Assembly: GCA_963680875.1 (NCBI GenBank)
Contig: OY804579.1
Location: forward strand, 24,413,804-24,477,803
Origin: Bathymodiolus brooksi
Lineage: Eukaryota; Mollusca; Bivalvia; Mytilida; Modiolidae
Reading direction: 5' to 3'
Length of the DNA stretch: 64,000 nt
Each line of letters begins with the position of its first letter. Position 1 is the first letter of the stretch. Both the position numbers and the translations under genes were made by a program. Positions 33,324 through 43,816 of this stretch are shown here, in pieces. The notes under the pieces were generated by a model. That model did not search any database. It was not told the DNA's origin and saw only the letters and a program-made list of their open reading frames with translations.

Positions 33324-33515
33324 AGGCATCCTTGAGTGGCACCTCTCACTGTTCTCCTTGCAACACACTTTCTCTCCCTCCGGCATCTCCCTGCAATAGG
33401 TGCAGGTGCACCAGTCAGGTTGACCAGGCCGAGGAGCAGGATGGATCTGGATTTCTTTCATTTTGTTGCTCCAATAAATTGAAGACAAATGAAGGCCGCG
33501 TGATTGATCTGAATT
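33324..33515 (-). CDS. Candidate exon encoding a P2X7-C-like Cys-rich segment (partial)
   Basis: A 192-base (64-codon, phase 0) minus-strand stretch is bounded by an acceptor-like 'tctatttattttag' (ending at 33516) and a donor-like 'GTAAAT' (starting at 33323). It encodes 'PDWCTCTYCREMPEGEKVCC' followed by another Cys. This Trp-Cys-x-Cys-x2-Cys...Cys-Cys pattern resembles the cytoplasmic C-terminal domain of P2X7 receptors, which in invertebrates also occurs in otherwise unrelated proteins. No neighbouring exons were recognised. It may belong to a host gene, or to a repeat that has picked up the domain. Confidence 0.45.
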
Positions 33516-33616
33516 CTAAAATAAATAGAATTGTTTTATCATCTTGTATAAATAAATGAAAAGATCTTTAATTCAATCTTTTATGGCAACCAATAAAATG
33601 AGGACCAAACAAAATA

Positions 33617-34007
33617 CAGTCATCTGTCAAAAGTATTGGAAAATGTAAAAAAAAACCCAGATTTTTTCAAGAAATTATTGTGAAGTCATTTCTGGATAGA
33701 TTTTAACAAATTTTACACCAAAACATTCGGAATTGTCTATATTTTGTTTGTTTATTTGCTCATTATGTTTATATGAGTGGTTTTTACTTGTATACCTAAT
33801 TTTTCCATGATTTAAATTTTTAGGATTTATTTTTAGTTGAAATAAATAGGAAAATAAAAGTCAATTTTTATTTGTTGTGTTAAATTATGTACAAATAAAA
33901 ATCACTCATACCAACATAATGAGTAAATTAACAAACAAAAACATATTGTTTTGGTTGATTATGTACGGATTTTTTTTACATTTCCAAATACTTTTGACAG
34001 ATGACTG
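33617..34007. mobile_element. TA-flanked MITE, 391 bp (Tc1/mariner-like ends)
   Basis: Starts CAGTCATCTGTCAAAAGTAT and ends with its near-exact reverse complement; the TIR is roughly 40 bp. TA dinucleotides flank both ends (33615-33616 and 34008-34009). CAGT termini with TA duplication fit Tc1/mariner. No coding capacity is present. Confidence 0.8.
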
Positions 34008-34280
34008 TAGTACATAAATTACAGTAAAATGTATTGTTGTATAGGGTAACTTCGACAATTTATGTAACCTCAATACACTTAGAATAAAAACATTTAGAAA
34101 ACAGAAAATCAAAGAATTTAGAGGACTAACAGAGAAATGTAAGAGCCTAAACGGTACGATTTCCGTTAGGACGGTTACACTTTGCAAGTTCTTCATACTG
34201 ATCGCAAATATAATAAAGATAAAATCCTAAAATATTTAACTTGCGAATATTATTTACTGAATAATGCGGATTCATTTAAG

Positions 34281-34442
34281 AAATAATTCATGGCAGGCAT
34301 AGAGTTGTGCAAATTTACACATGGGCTGGGCCTTTATATTCGAATTTTACCCCGAGCGAGAAAGCGAGGGGTAAAATCTAAGAATATAAAGGCCCAGCCC
34401 ATGTGTAAATTTGCACAACTCTATGCCTGCCATGAATTATTT
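34281..34442. repeat. Perfect foldback: 61-bp arms, 40-bp loop
   Basis: 34281-34341 is exactly reverse-complementary to 34382-34442. The loop contains a second inverted repeat (TTTTACCCC/GGGGTAAAA) around 'gagcgagaaagcga', so the whole 162 bases can fold on itself. Flanks show no clear TSD. Confidence 0.85.
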
Positions 34443-36007
34443 CGATTCTAATAGGACAAATACGGTATTTTTTAACCATTCGTGAACTGTATACACACGG
34501 CATTTGGTGACTGTTCCATTTACCTCCTTCGGAAATTTTGAATTGATTTTGAATTATTTGTATTTGAACGAGATATTTTAAAACAAAGATATGGATGTTA
34601 ACATGAAAAACATATTTATTGTGTATTTTCCAATATAGATTCGATTGAACAATTCCTGCGTAAAAACATTTAAAAAAAAGTCGAAGTTCATTCCTTCATC
34701 ATTTCGTGCGCTAACAAGATGGCGGAGCGGAGTTGTCAAACATACTATCGAACACTTGAACAGTTGTTATTAATCGACAATTATTGTTAGATATGAAAAA
34801 AAAAAAAAAATGCCAATGGAAAAAAAAGCTTGTATTGTTGACACAAGATTTGTTTCCAGAATAAATACTTAAGACAACCATTTATCGACTTTGACTTTTG
34901 TAATATATCGTCATCCTGTGACGTTGTTTACAAGGGACGCTGATTGACACAAGCTGGTTACTGATTTATTTTACGATTTTGTGAGCATTTTACTTGTTTG
35001 AGTAGCAAAATTCAAAATGCCATCAAATTGGAAAATATCAATTACATCACCGTCCAGTTTACAATGTATGCGTAGGAAAACATGAAGGTTAGTGCATTTT
35101 CCGGTTATTCATGGCCGACACATATCAATGGAATCATATAAGTCAAGCACATATATTAACATACGCTTTTCAATGCTAGTTAACGTCACGATATGGCTTT
35201 TAATCGAATGGTTTATAATCGATCTGTGTGATGAAAGTAAAAGAAAATACAAATTAATTTCTTTGTATTGAATTAATCTTCAAAGAGGTAATTATAAGTA
35301 ATTAGGCTAAATCAAATTTTCAAGTTTTTTGAAGTTTCTATGAATGTATTGTCAAAACACCAATTAATCAGGTATTGTCTTAAACCGTTATATAAACATG
35401 TCTATTGTCACAATTTCATATAGGTATAACCACCAACACATGTAAATTGGGGCTCTTTCAAGGAAATTCTTTTTTAAATATCATTTATTTTTACAAAAAA
35501 ATTAAAGGAAAATGTTGCTGTTTTGCAAAAAAAAAAATACATAAAATACACGAGTTTCCGTTTTGAAAATATATGAATACAGCATATTTTAAACTCTAAA
35601 TGAAAATATAAATACATATAAAATAATTAAAATTAATTAGAAATAAAATAGACTTAAATTAGATTTTTTCCCTGTTATTGCTCAAACCCTTGAGCACTTT
35701 ACAAAAAAACACACATACACCAGACCAGAAGAAGCTGATGTAACTTCTTTGTTGAATTCAATTTCAACTTTAATTTAATCGTAACCATCGTTATTGTTCA
35801 AATGTGCCTGGCTTTTAAGAAAGGGCTCAGCAGATCACTAGATTTAGATTAAACTTATTTTTATTGTTAACTATATAACATTTGGATCGGACACAAGTTA
35901 TTTCAACTTACAAAGGTCCTCTACAAGAGAGATCACTTGACATAGGCAGAGCCTTAAAAAGCGTAAATTTAATTCAGAGCTCAGTAGACTGCAGAGCAAA
36001 TGTTGAA
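34443..36007. other. AT-rich intergenic stretch, nothing recognised
   Basis: No coding or repeat structure of note apart from poly-A tracts near 34796 and 35527. Confidence 0.5.
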
Positions 36008-36195
36008 CCAGGTGCGGATGCAGGGGGGGGTGCACCCGGTGCGCCCCCCCCCCTAAAATTGGAAAAAATATGATTTTTTGGCGTAAAATCGTGATTTTTC
36101 ACACGAAACACCCCAAAAATTTTCTCGCCTCTCTCCGCTCGGCGCAATTTTGATAAGTGCGCCCCCCTAACTTGAAATCCTGGATCCGCCCCTGG
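36008..36195. mobile_element. Small MITE with CCAGG(T/G)GCGGAT ends
   Basis: Left 'ccaggtgcggatgcagg' and right 'cctggatccgcccctgg' are imperfect inverted repeats around a 188-bp unit with C/G runs near 36022-36054. I recognise such CAGGGGCGGATCC ends from widespread animal MITEs. A TSD could not be set. Confidence 0.6.
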
Positions 36196-36693
36196 GAATG
36201 TATGTGTGCGTACTGGGGATCCCCAAATGTAAATGTTCAAAGCAAATGATAAAAAGATACTTGGTTACAGAATATTTATTTATAACTAACGGGGAATTTT
36301 TATTTTAAGGACTTTAAAATACGCTATATGCCGGTGTTTTGTTTGTTTACACTCGGTCGTCACGGTAATTTCACAGCGGGAGTCACAATGGAACAGCCGG
36401 ATTTGTTGTGTACTGCACTCGCGCTAAATATAGAGTTGTTGAGTATTATCGTGTGTGCCGTTTTATAGACGTCATATTAGAATCTGAATTTTGTTGCGAA
36501 TACAACATATTTATTGTTCACTTGTTATTTCCCTTATCGTACCCCAAATTTGTCAAAATATGTTTTTTTTAAATTAACTTTATTTCTCCTCTCTCGAGCT
36601 ATTCACAAATTACTAACGTACTTTTCTTTTTTAAAGCCATGCGAACATTTGAAATAAAACAATAATATAGTGAGAAAAGAGTACATATATATA
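36196..36693. other. Left flank of the 841-bp tandem array, nothing recognised
   Basis: AT-rich unique sequence. It ends in an 'atatatatattacg' run that leads into the first repeat unit. Confidence 0.4.
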
Positions 36694-37388
36694 TTACGAA
36701 TTTAGTTTGTTACACATATTTTCATTGGTTCTTCAACCCTGAATGTCAGCATATATTCGGAAAACAAACGGGGTATATATTTCAGTCCCCAAAAATGATT
36801 AAAACACGGACGACAAAACATTACGCTTCACTGAATCAATGGTATAATACGGAATAATAAATGTATTTTTACCAAATTAAATGCTGTTTTTATACTCAAA
36901 ACGGCTGCATGAACAAAAAAATATTACAACGGTTAATTCCGTCACAAATACCTGATCGATTCAGCAAACTCCTATGTTCCACGGCTGTACCATAACAAAT
37001 AAACAAAACGTTGAGCCTTGAAAACTTTCGACGTCATGGGGCCACACCAAGGTTTTATTTACATGTTGTTAACATTTAAATTATTGAAACTGTTTCGCAA
37101 ACCCGTTGTTTTGTTATGTGATATATTAATGTTATATTTATAAAGTTTATAAAATTTACTACATATGAAACTATTGATTTAGAAATTTAGTACAGTATTT
37201 TCCTTCATGAGACACCCCATACATGAAATATGACGCAACACATATTTTGACGTCATTGAAGAATGACGTCAAAGGTACGGAAACGGACATCTAGAGATAC
37301 GAAAAATGAAGATAAAAGAGGCAAATTTATTTAATACAGTTGGATGTTGTATTTAAAAAAAAACCTATGGTTAAATCCGTAATATATC

Positions 37389-37527
37389 TGTTATTCAGCT
37401 ATCAGACAGGGTATATAATGTGACATTCCCGGCTTAAGATATATATTCCCTTCGGCTGCGCCTCAGGGAAAATAGATCCTAAGCCGGGAATGTCACATTA
37501 TATACCCTGTCTGATAGCTGAATAACA
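37389..37527. repeat. Foldback in tandem unit 1 (48-bp perfect arms)
   Basis: 37389-37436 is exactly reverse-complementary to 37480-37527. The loop centre 'cccttcggctgcgcctcaggg' (37448-37468) is itself partly self-complementary. Confidence 0.9.
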
Positions 37528-38229
37528 TATAATATTACGGATTTAGTTTGTTACACATATTTTCATTGGTTCTTCAACCCTGAATGTCCGCATATATTCG
37601 GAAAACAGACGGGGTATATATTTCAGTCCCCCAAAACGATTAAAACATGGACGATAAAACATTACGCTTCACTGAATCAATGGTATAATACGGAATAATA
37701 AATGTATTTTTACCAAATTATATGCTGCTTTTATACTCAAAACGGCTGCATGAACAAAAAAATATTACAACGGTTAATTCCGTCACAAATACCTGATCGA
37801 TTCAGCAAACTCCTATGTTCCACGGCTGTACCATAACAAATACACAAAACGTTGAGCCTTGAAAACTTTCGACGTCATGGGGCCACACCAAGGTTTTATT
37901 TACATGTTGTTAACATTTAAATTATTGAAACTGTTTCGCAAACCCGTTGTTTTGTTATGTGATATATTAATGTTATATTTATAAAGTTTATAAAATTTAC
38001 TACATATGAAACTATTGATTTAGAAATTTAGTACAGTATTTTCCTTCATGAGACACCCCATACATGAAATATGACGCAACACATATTTTGACGTCATTGA
38101 AGAATGACGTCAAAGGTACGGAAACGGACATCTAGAGATACGAAAAATGAAGATAAAAGAGGCAAATTTATTTAATACAGTTGGATGTTGTATTTAAAAA
38201 AAAACCTATGGTTAAATCCGTAATATATC

Positions 38230-38368
38230 TGTTATTCAGCTATCAGACAGGGTATATAATGTGACATTCCCGGCTTACGATGTATATTCCCTTCAGCTGC
38301 GCCTCAGGGAATATAGATCCTAAGCCGGGAATGTCACATTATATACCCTGTCTGATAGCTGAATAGCA
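38230..38368. repeat. Foldback in tandem unit 2
   Basis: Same foldback as in unit 1, 841 bases on. One arm ends 'gaatagca' instead of 'gaataaca', so the stem has at least one mismatch. Confidence 0.88.
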
Positions 38369-39072
38369 TATAATATTACGGATTTAGTTTGTTACACATA
38401 TTTTCATTGGTTCTTCAACCCTGAATGTCCGCATATATTCGGAAAACAGACGGGGTATATATTTCAGTCCCCCAAAACGATTAAAACATGGACGACAAAA
38501 CATTACGCTTCACTGAATCAATGGTATAATACGGAATAATAAATGTATTTTTACCAAATTATATGCTGCTTTTATACTCAAAACGGCTGCATGAACAAAA
38601 AAATATTACAACGGTTAATTCCGTCACAAATACCTGATCGATTCAGCAAACTCTTTATGTTCCACGGCTGTACCATAACAAATAAACAAAACGTTGAGCC
38701 TTGAAAACTTTCGACGTCATGGGGCCACACCAAGGTTTTATTTACACGTTGTTAACATTTAAATTATTGAAACTGTTTCGCAAACCCGTTGTTTTGTTAT
38801 GTGATATATCAATGTTATATTTATAAAGTTTATAAAATGTACTACATATGAAACTGTATTGATTTAGAAATTTAGTACAGTATTTTCCTTCATGAGACAC
38901 CCCATACATGAAATATGACGCGACACATATTTTGACGTCATTGAAGAATGACGTCAAAGGTACGGAAACGGACATCTAGAGATACGAAAAATGAAAATAA
39001 AAGAGGCAAATTTATTTAATACAGTTGGATGTTGTATTTAAAAAATAACAATGGTTAAATCCGTAATATATC

Positions 39073-39214
39073 TGTTATTCAGCTATCAGACAGGGTATAT
39101 AATGTGACATTCCCGGTTTACGATATATATTCAGGGCTTCGGCTGCGCCTCAGGGAATATAGATCATAAGCCGGGAATGTCACATTCTATACCCTGTCTG
39201 ATAGCTGAATAACA
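39073..39214. repeat. Foldback in tandem unit 3
   Basis: Same foldback again, with a few more changes in the arms ('cggttta' against 'ataagccg', and 'cattctat' for 'cattatat') and a slightly longer loop. It closes the array. Confidence 0.85.
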
Positions 39215-39237
39215 TATAATATCTTTATTTCTCATAA

Positions 39238-40240
39238 CCAATTTTACAAAGGTATCTTGCTGTATGGCTCAGAGTTGTGGGGATATGAAAATTTAAAAGT
39301 TATTGAACAAATTCAGTTGAAATTTTGTAAACGGATTTTAAAGGTTAGAAATACTACTCCACATTTTATGATATATGGAGAACTTGGTCGATTTTCACTT
39401 GAAATTCGTGTGAAGCTTCGTATGATCGCTTTTTGGAGCAAGTTGGTTTTAAATAAAAATAAATTAAGTAGTGTTTTGTATAGATTAATGTATCTTTTAA
39501 AAACCAAACATCAGTATAGTTTCAAATGGTTAAATCATATAGAGTCTATATTCAATTCAACTGGTATGGGATTCATTTTTATAAACCAGTTTCCTGTTTA
39601 TGACAAGAGTATTTAACCAAATTTTACGAGACCAGTTTGTTCAAAAATGGCTTAGTGATATATATTCCTCTTCTCGTGGACAAATTTACTCTGTTTTCAA
39701 AAAGGATTTTTGTATTGAGAACTATTTACTTAGATTGTCGGAACACTCCAGAATTTGGATAACTAAATTTAGAACTTCAAATCTGCATTTACCTATAGAA
39801 ACTGGTTGTTGGTATAATATACCTCGAGAAGACCGTATTTGCCATTTATGCAAAGAAACTATTGGGGACGAATATCATTTTTTAGTAGTTTGTAAAAATG
39901 AAAACATTATCACCCATAGAAATAAGTAATTGCCAAATTATTATCGAGCTTACCCTAATCATGCCAAATTTGAAGGTCTTCTTTCTATTTGCAATGTAGA
40001 ACTTTATAAGCGATTATCAATTTTTTATTAGAAAAGCTGCTGCCTTACTCTGATTATATGTAACTGCCTGTATTATGTTGTAACTTTATATTATATTTAC
40101 TGTCAGATTTATTATTTTTCATCGTATGTTCATTCTGTCATGTCTTGAATGTATATATTATTTAAAAAATGACCTCTTGTTACACTTGTATATGTGTCTG
40201 AGTGTTTTCAAATAAATCTTGAAATCTTGAAATCTATTAC
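39238..40240 (+). pseudogene. LINE 3' fragment, plus strand
   Basis: Two overlapping frames (39257-39616 and 39600-39929) give the post-RT region of a LINE: 'LLYGSELWGYENL'-type start, 'MIYGELGRFSLEI', and a C-terminal Cys/His cluster 'CHLCKETIGDEYHFLVVC'. A frameshift separates them near 39600. The tail near 40210-40235 has repeated 'cttgaaat', a usual LINE 3' end. It is the same family as 40265-41014 and 53271-54760. Confidence 0.75.
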
Positions 40241-40264
40241 ATTTAAAGGAAGATAGAAAGTGGA

Positions 40265-41014
40265 TCAACCTGGAGGACATACTCTCATATTTACAATTCT
40301 GACATATTTACACATATTACATAAACCGCTAACTGATTTGAAATTCATCAGATTACAAAACTTGAGTATATTTGGTCTATTTATGAAGTGTGGTTCAAAA
40401 TACTTCTTACGTTCATTTGACAAAGATGGACATTCAAATAGATAGTGAAATTCATCACCCAAGTCTCTTCCGTTGCACAGGTTACAAATCCGATTTTCCC
40501 TTTTCATATTACGCCAACACCCAACTTCTATCGGTAGCCTATGGTTTGAAGTCCTAAATTTAACAAGTAAGAATTTGTCCTTATCATCTAATACATCCAA
40601 ATAATTTTCAAATTTTAAATCATGCTTGAATAACTTATAATTATCCCCTTTTGATGAATTTTCAATCATTGAAGTCCATGTTTGTTTAAATTGATCCACT
40701 AAATTATTTTTAACTATTAATTTCAACCATTTATCAGAAATACAATTCTGCATGTTCCAAATATATGACATACCACAATCATTCAAATTACAACGAATTT
40801 TATTTAACCAAGCACATGTAACATTTTTATTTTTAAAATCTTTTATATACAATAGTTTGTATGATAATGATGAAATTTTTGACTGATTTCCTAAAATGAG
40901 TTTTGACCAATATGAAATCATACGAACTTTAAAATCAATGTCAATTGGATATCGACCCAATTCCCCATAGACCATACAATTTGGTGTGGATGTACATGTG
41001 CTTACCTCTTCCAT
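40265..41014 (-). pseudogene. LINE 3' fragment, minus strand
   Basis: A 249-codon minus-strand frame starts within 'MVYGELGRYPIDIDFKVRMI' and includes 'EVGCWRNMKRENRICNLCNG' and 'GDEFHYLFEC', the C-terminal zinc-binding part of the same LINE family. No RT core is present. It lies tail to tail with the plus-strand fragment ending near 40240. The flank 41015-41450 shows nothing recognised. Confidence 0.75.
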
Positions 41015-41452
41015 CGCTGTTTATTTATAGTTGGAACAACACGATCATTCGGCAATCGTATATGGCCGAGTAGTTACGATTGGATCATTCGGCAGACTCC
41101 GTAAATTTGCCGATAATTAATCAGTCGCCATCTTTTGATGCAGCATCCTGGAATTCGTCAACAAATATCGTTCTCTCATCCATTCTTTCTCACATATATC
41201 AACACGAAAATGAGTAAAACATTATTTTATTAAATATAAAGCATGTATAGTACATTTTTTGGAGAATGCAGCTCATTAAAAAAACGGTCGTATCTTAGGC
41301 AGTGGGACTTTAAAGTAATATGAAAGACAAATATCATGGAATTTTTGGATTAAATATTTTCACTTAATATGTCACTTTATTTTAACTAAAATCAACTGCA
41401 TAATATTAAAAATCCGCTCAAAAGCAGATTTGAAGAGCAAATCACAAAATAT

Positions 41453-41979
41453 TTGACAGCAGATAATTCTGTTTTCCAGTACAGTAATGCAGATCCAACG
41501 ACACCTCAGTTTCAAGGGAACAGCACAAGTAGTCGCCGACATCAAGCAGGCTGTATTGGACCTCCACAACACAGAATCAACAAGCATCTGGGATATTCAA
41601 CTACCAACACCAACACCAGCACCAACTCCACCAGCACCAACAACTACTCAAACACAACCACGCACGCCCTACAAGACGGCACTACTCACACTACCAACTC
41701 CACCACCACAACAAACTTCAGAGAAACCAGTTGTAGAAGAGTGGCCCGCTCTTCCATTTTACTCCTTTTCTACAGTTGACAACATCAGATACAGCTATTG
41801 TGAAGGTCTACACAAGGAAAATTGAGTCTAGTTGCCATTGTGGGACGCCAGATGTTTTCGAGAATATGGTGGGTTGTGAGGCTAAGCGAGGAAGGGTCAG
41901 TTGTTACAAATGGGCACATATTGGTTGTTCATGTGTTTCAGGAGATTGGTATTGTGACGAGCATAGAAACTCAGTTTAA
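41453..41979 (+). pseudogene. Pro/Thr-rich protein with PHD-like finger, frameshifted
   Basis: The first segment (about 41487-41790) is Pro/Thr/Gln-rich and ends in 'VVEEWPALPFY'. After a frame change near 41780 comes a Cys4-His-Cys-like finger: 'SSCHCGTPDVFENMVGCE', then 'CYKWAHIGCSC' and 'WYCDEH'. This spacing resembles a PHD finger, a chromatin-reading zinc module also found in some transposon-encoded proteins. It lies 0.4 kb upstream of the Merlin-type pseudogene, but the two frames are not joined. The intervening 41980-42400 is AT-rich with nothing recognised. Confidence 0.5.
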
Positions 41980-42419
41980 CTTTTTATTTGAAAATGTTCA
42001 TTTTTTTTACTTGTATTACTGATCATGGTTATCAATAAACAAATTAACATTAAAATGTTATTTATAATATATAATGTGTTTTTAAATATGTTCTTATTGT
42101 ATTTTTAATTAATAATAAATAGATCATATTCTTGTATATTATGAGTTCTGTAACAATGTGTTTTATTTTATTTGCTATAATTATTTGTCAGTTAATTGTA
42201 TTGGTGTTTTTTGTATATTAGTGTCATGTTTGTTTAATAAAGTACAATGTCCTGAAATTTCTTTTATCCTCGTTAATTAGGTGTTGACAACAAATTACTA
42301 AATAAACAACAAAGTATCTTTCTTCTCTGCTAATGTTTCTTTAAGTCTTCCTTGTTCAGTCTCATAATAGTCTGCATTACATTCTTTACATTCAAAGCTT
42401 TTTCGATTCTCGGATCTTT

Positions 42420-43410
42420 ATGTTCCTGGTGATACGACAGATGGCTATGGATGGCAATGCATCTTTGGTCAATGTCCAAAAAGATTTACTACCGAAATAA
42501 TCAGAGCAGGCTCATTCTTTGAAAGATCACGACTTCCACTCGCCAAATTGGTCTACCTGATGTACTTGTGGAGCGGCGAAATCACCGTCAAGAGTGCAGC
42601 AGATACTACTGGTGTCTCACAAAAGACCATAGTACAACTCTACCAGTACATGCGAAATGTCTGCAGCACCAAGCTACTGAACACCCCACCCGACTTAGGC
42701 GGACCAGGAGTCGTTGTGCAGATAGACGAAAGTCTATTTAACCACAAATCTAAATACAAAAGAGGCAGACGACCAGACAAAGAAACATGGGTCTTCGGGA
42801 TCGCCGACACATCCACCAAACGGCAGTTACGTACATGCAGACTGTAGCAGGAGTCGTTGTGCAGATAGACGAAAGTCTATTTAATCACAAATCTAAATAC
42901 CAAAGAGGCAGACGACCAGACAAAGAAACATGGGTCTTCGGGATCGCCGACACATCCACCAAACCGACAGTTACGTACATGCAAACTGTAGCAAAGAGAG
43001 ATGCAGCAACTCTACCGCCAATAATCCAGAAAGTGGTACGACCTGGCTCCATTGTTTACTCGGACGAGTGGCGTGCCTACTGACAGATACAACCCAAACT
43101 TGGTTTACAACATGAGACAGTCAACCATTCGGTTAATTTCGTCGACCCATCTACAGGCGTCCACACCCAAAACATAGAATCATATTGGGCCAAGACCAAG
43201 TACAAATTCAAGGTCATGAAAGGTGCAAGATCCGACACTCTTACCATCTTACTTAGACGAAAGAATGTGGAGAGACAGATGGGGAACTACCACCAAAGAT
43301 GCTTTCTACAACCTATGCAGACACATTTCAGAGCAGTACCCATTCTAAAGACAACATCAACCAGAAATATAACAACGGCCCTTTTAATGGCCACCAAAAT
43401 ATCACCAAAA
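42420..43410 (+). pseudogene. Merlin/ISXO2-like DDE transposase, broken
   Basis: The frames at 42548-42847 and 42787-43083 and the continuation to about 43400 resemble the Merlin (IS1016/ISXO2-type) transposase. An N-terminal zinc-ribbon and '[15 protein letters not shown]' region is followed by a helix-turn-helix '[16 protein letters not shown]'. Then come the DDE residues: Asp in '[13 protein letters not shown]', Asp in 'IVYSDEWRAY' and Glu in 'TQNIESYWAK'. Breaks are a tandem duplication of about 142 bp around the first Asp (42708-42991), a TGA after 'WRAY' (43081), and a frameshift near 43245. It is not functional here. Confidence 0.8.
42708..42991 (+). repeat. ~142-bp tandem duplication inside the Merlin-like gene
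   Basis: 'ggagtcgttgtgcagataga' begins at 42708 and again at 42850. The two copies differ at only a few positions. The first catalytic Asp is therefore present twice. Confidence 0.9.
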
Positions 43411-43434
43411 GAATCTGTTATGTATCAAAAATAA

Positions 43435-43816
43435 ATATGTATTAAAATTATTAAAAAAATATTAAAATTTTTTGGAAAATAGTGAAAATACCTTAAATTA
43501 ACTAAAAGCTAAATAATTCTGTATTAGATCTAATTAGTATTGTTGTTGACAACATGTCAATCTTGTAAAAACACAAACCCAAGCTGTCAAAAATGAATCC
43601 ATGTAAATACTTTTTTTTTTATTCAAAAGTGATTTGAAAAGACATTAAATATTATCTATGTTTATTTAAGGATTTATATAGTAAGACTACTATATAAATC
43701 CTTGGTTTATTACTTATCATAAAAATATTATTTAATTTCAATATTTATTACAACAATATTTTTTCTTTTTTTTTCAATATTTTTTTACAATACTCGTATA
43801 TTTTTTTGTACGAGTA
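43435..43816. repeat. AT-rich spacer with two short hairpins
   Basis: An inverted repeat 'aaggatttatatagta' / 'tactatataaatcctt' lies at 43667-43703, and 'acaatactcgta' / 'tacgagtattgt' at about 43789-43821. They lie just upstream of the Mutator-like gene and could be remnants of its terminal region. Confidence 0.6.

Larger units (their letters stand above)
36694..39217 (+). repeat. Three tandem copies of an 841-bp satellite-like unit
   Basis: The landmark 'tttagtttgttacacatatt' recurs at 36701, 37542 and 38383, exactly 841 bases apart each time. Units are highly similar along their whole length, with scattered substitutions; copy 3 has a few small indels. Each unit ends in a foldback. No unit carries a credible gene. 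Confidence 0.92.
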
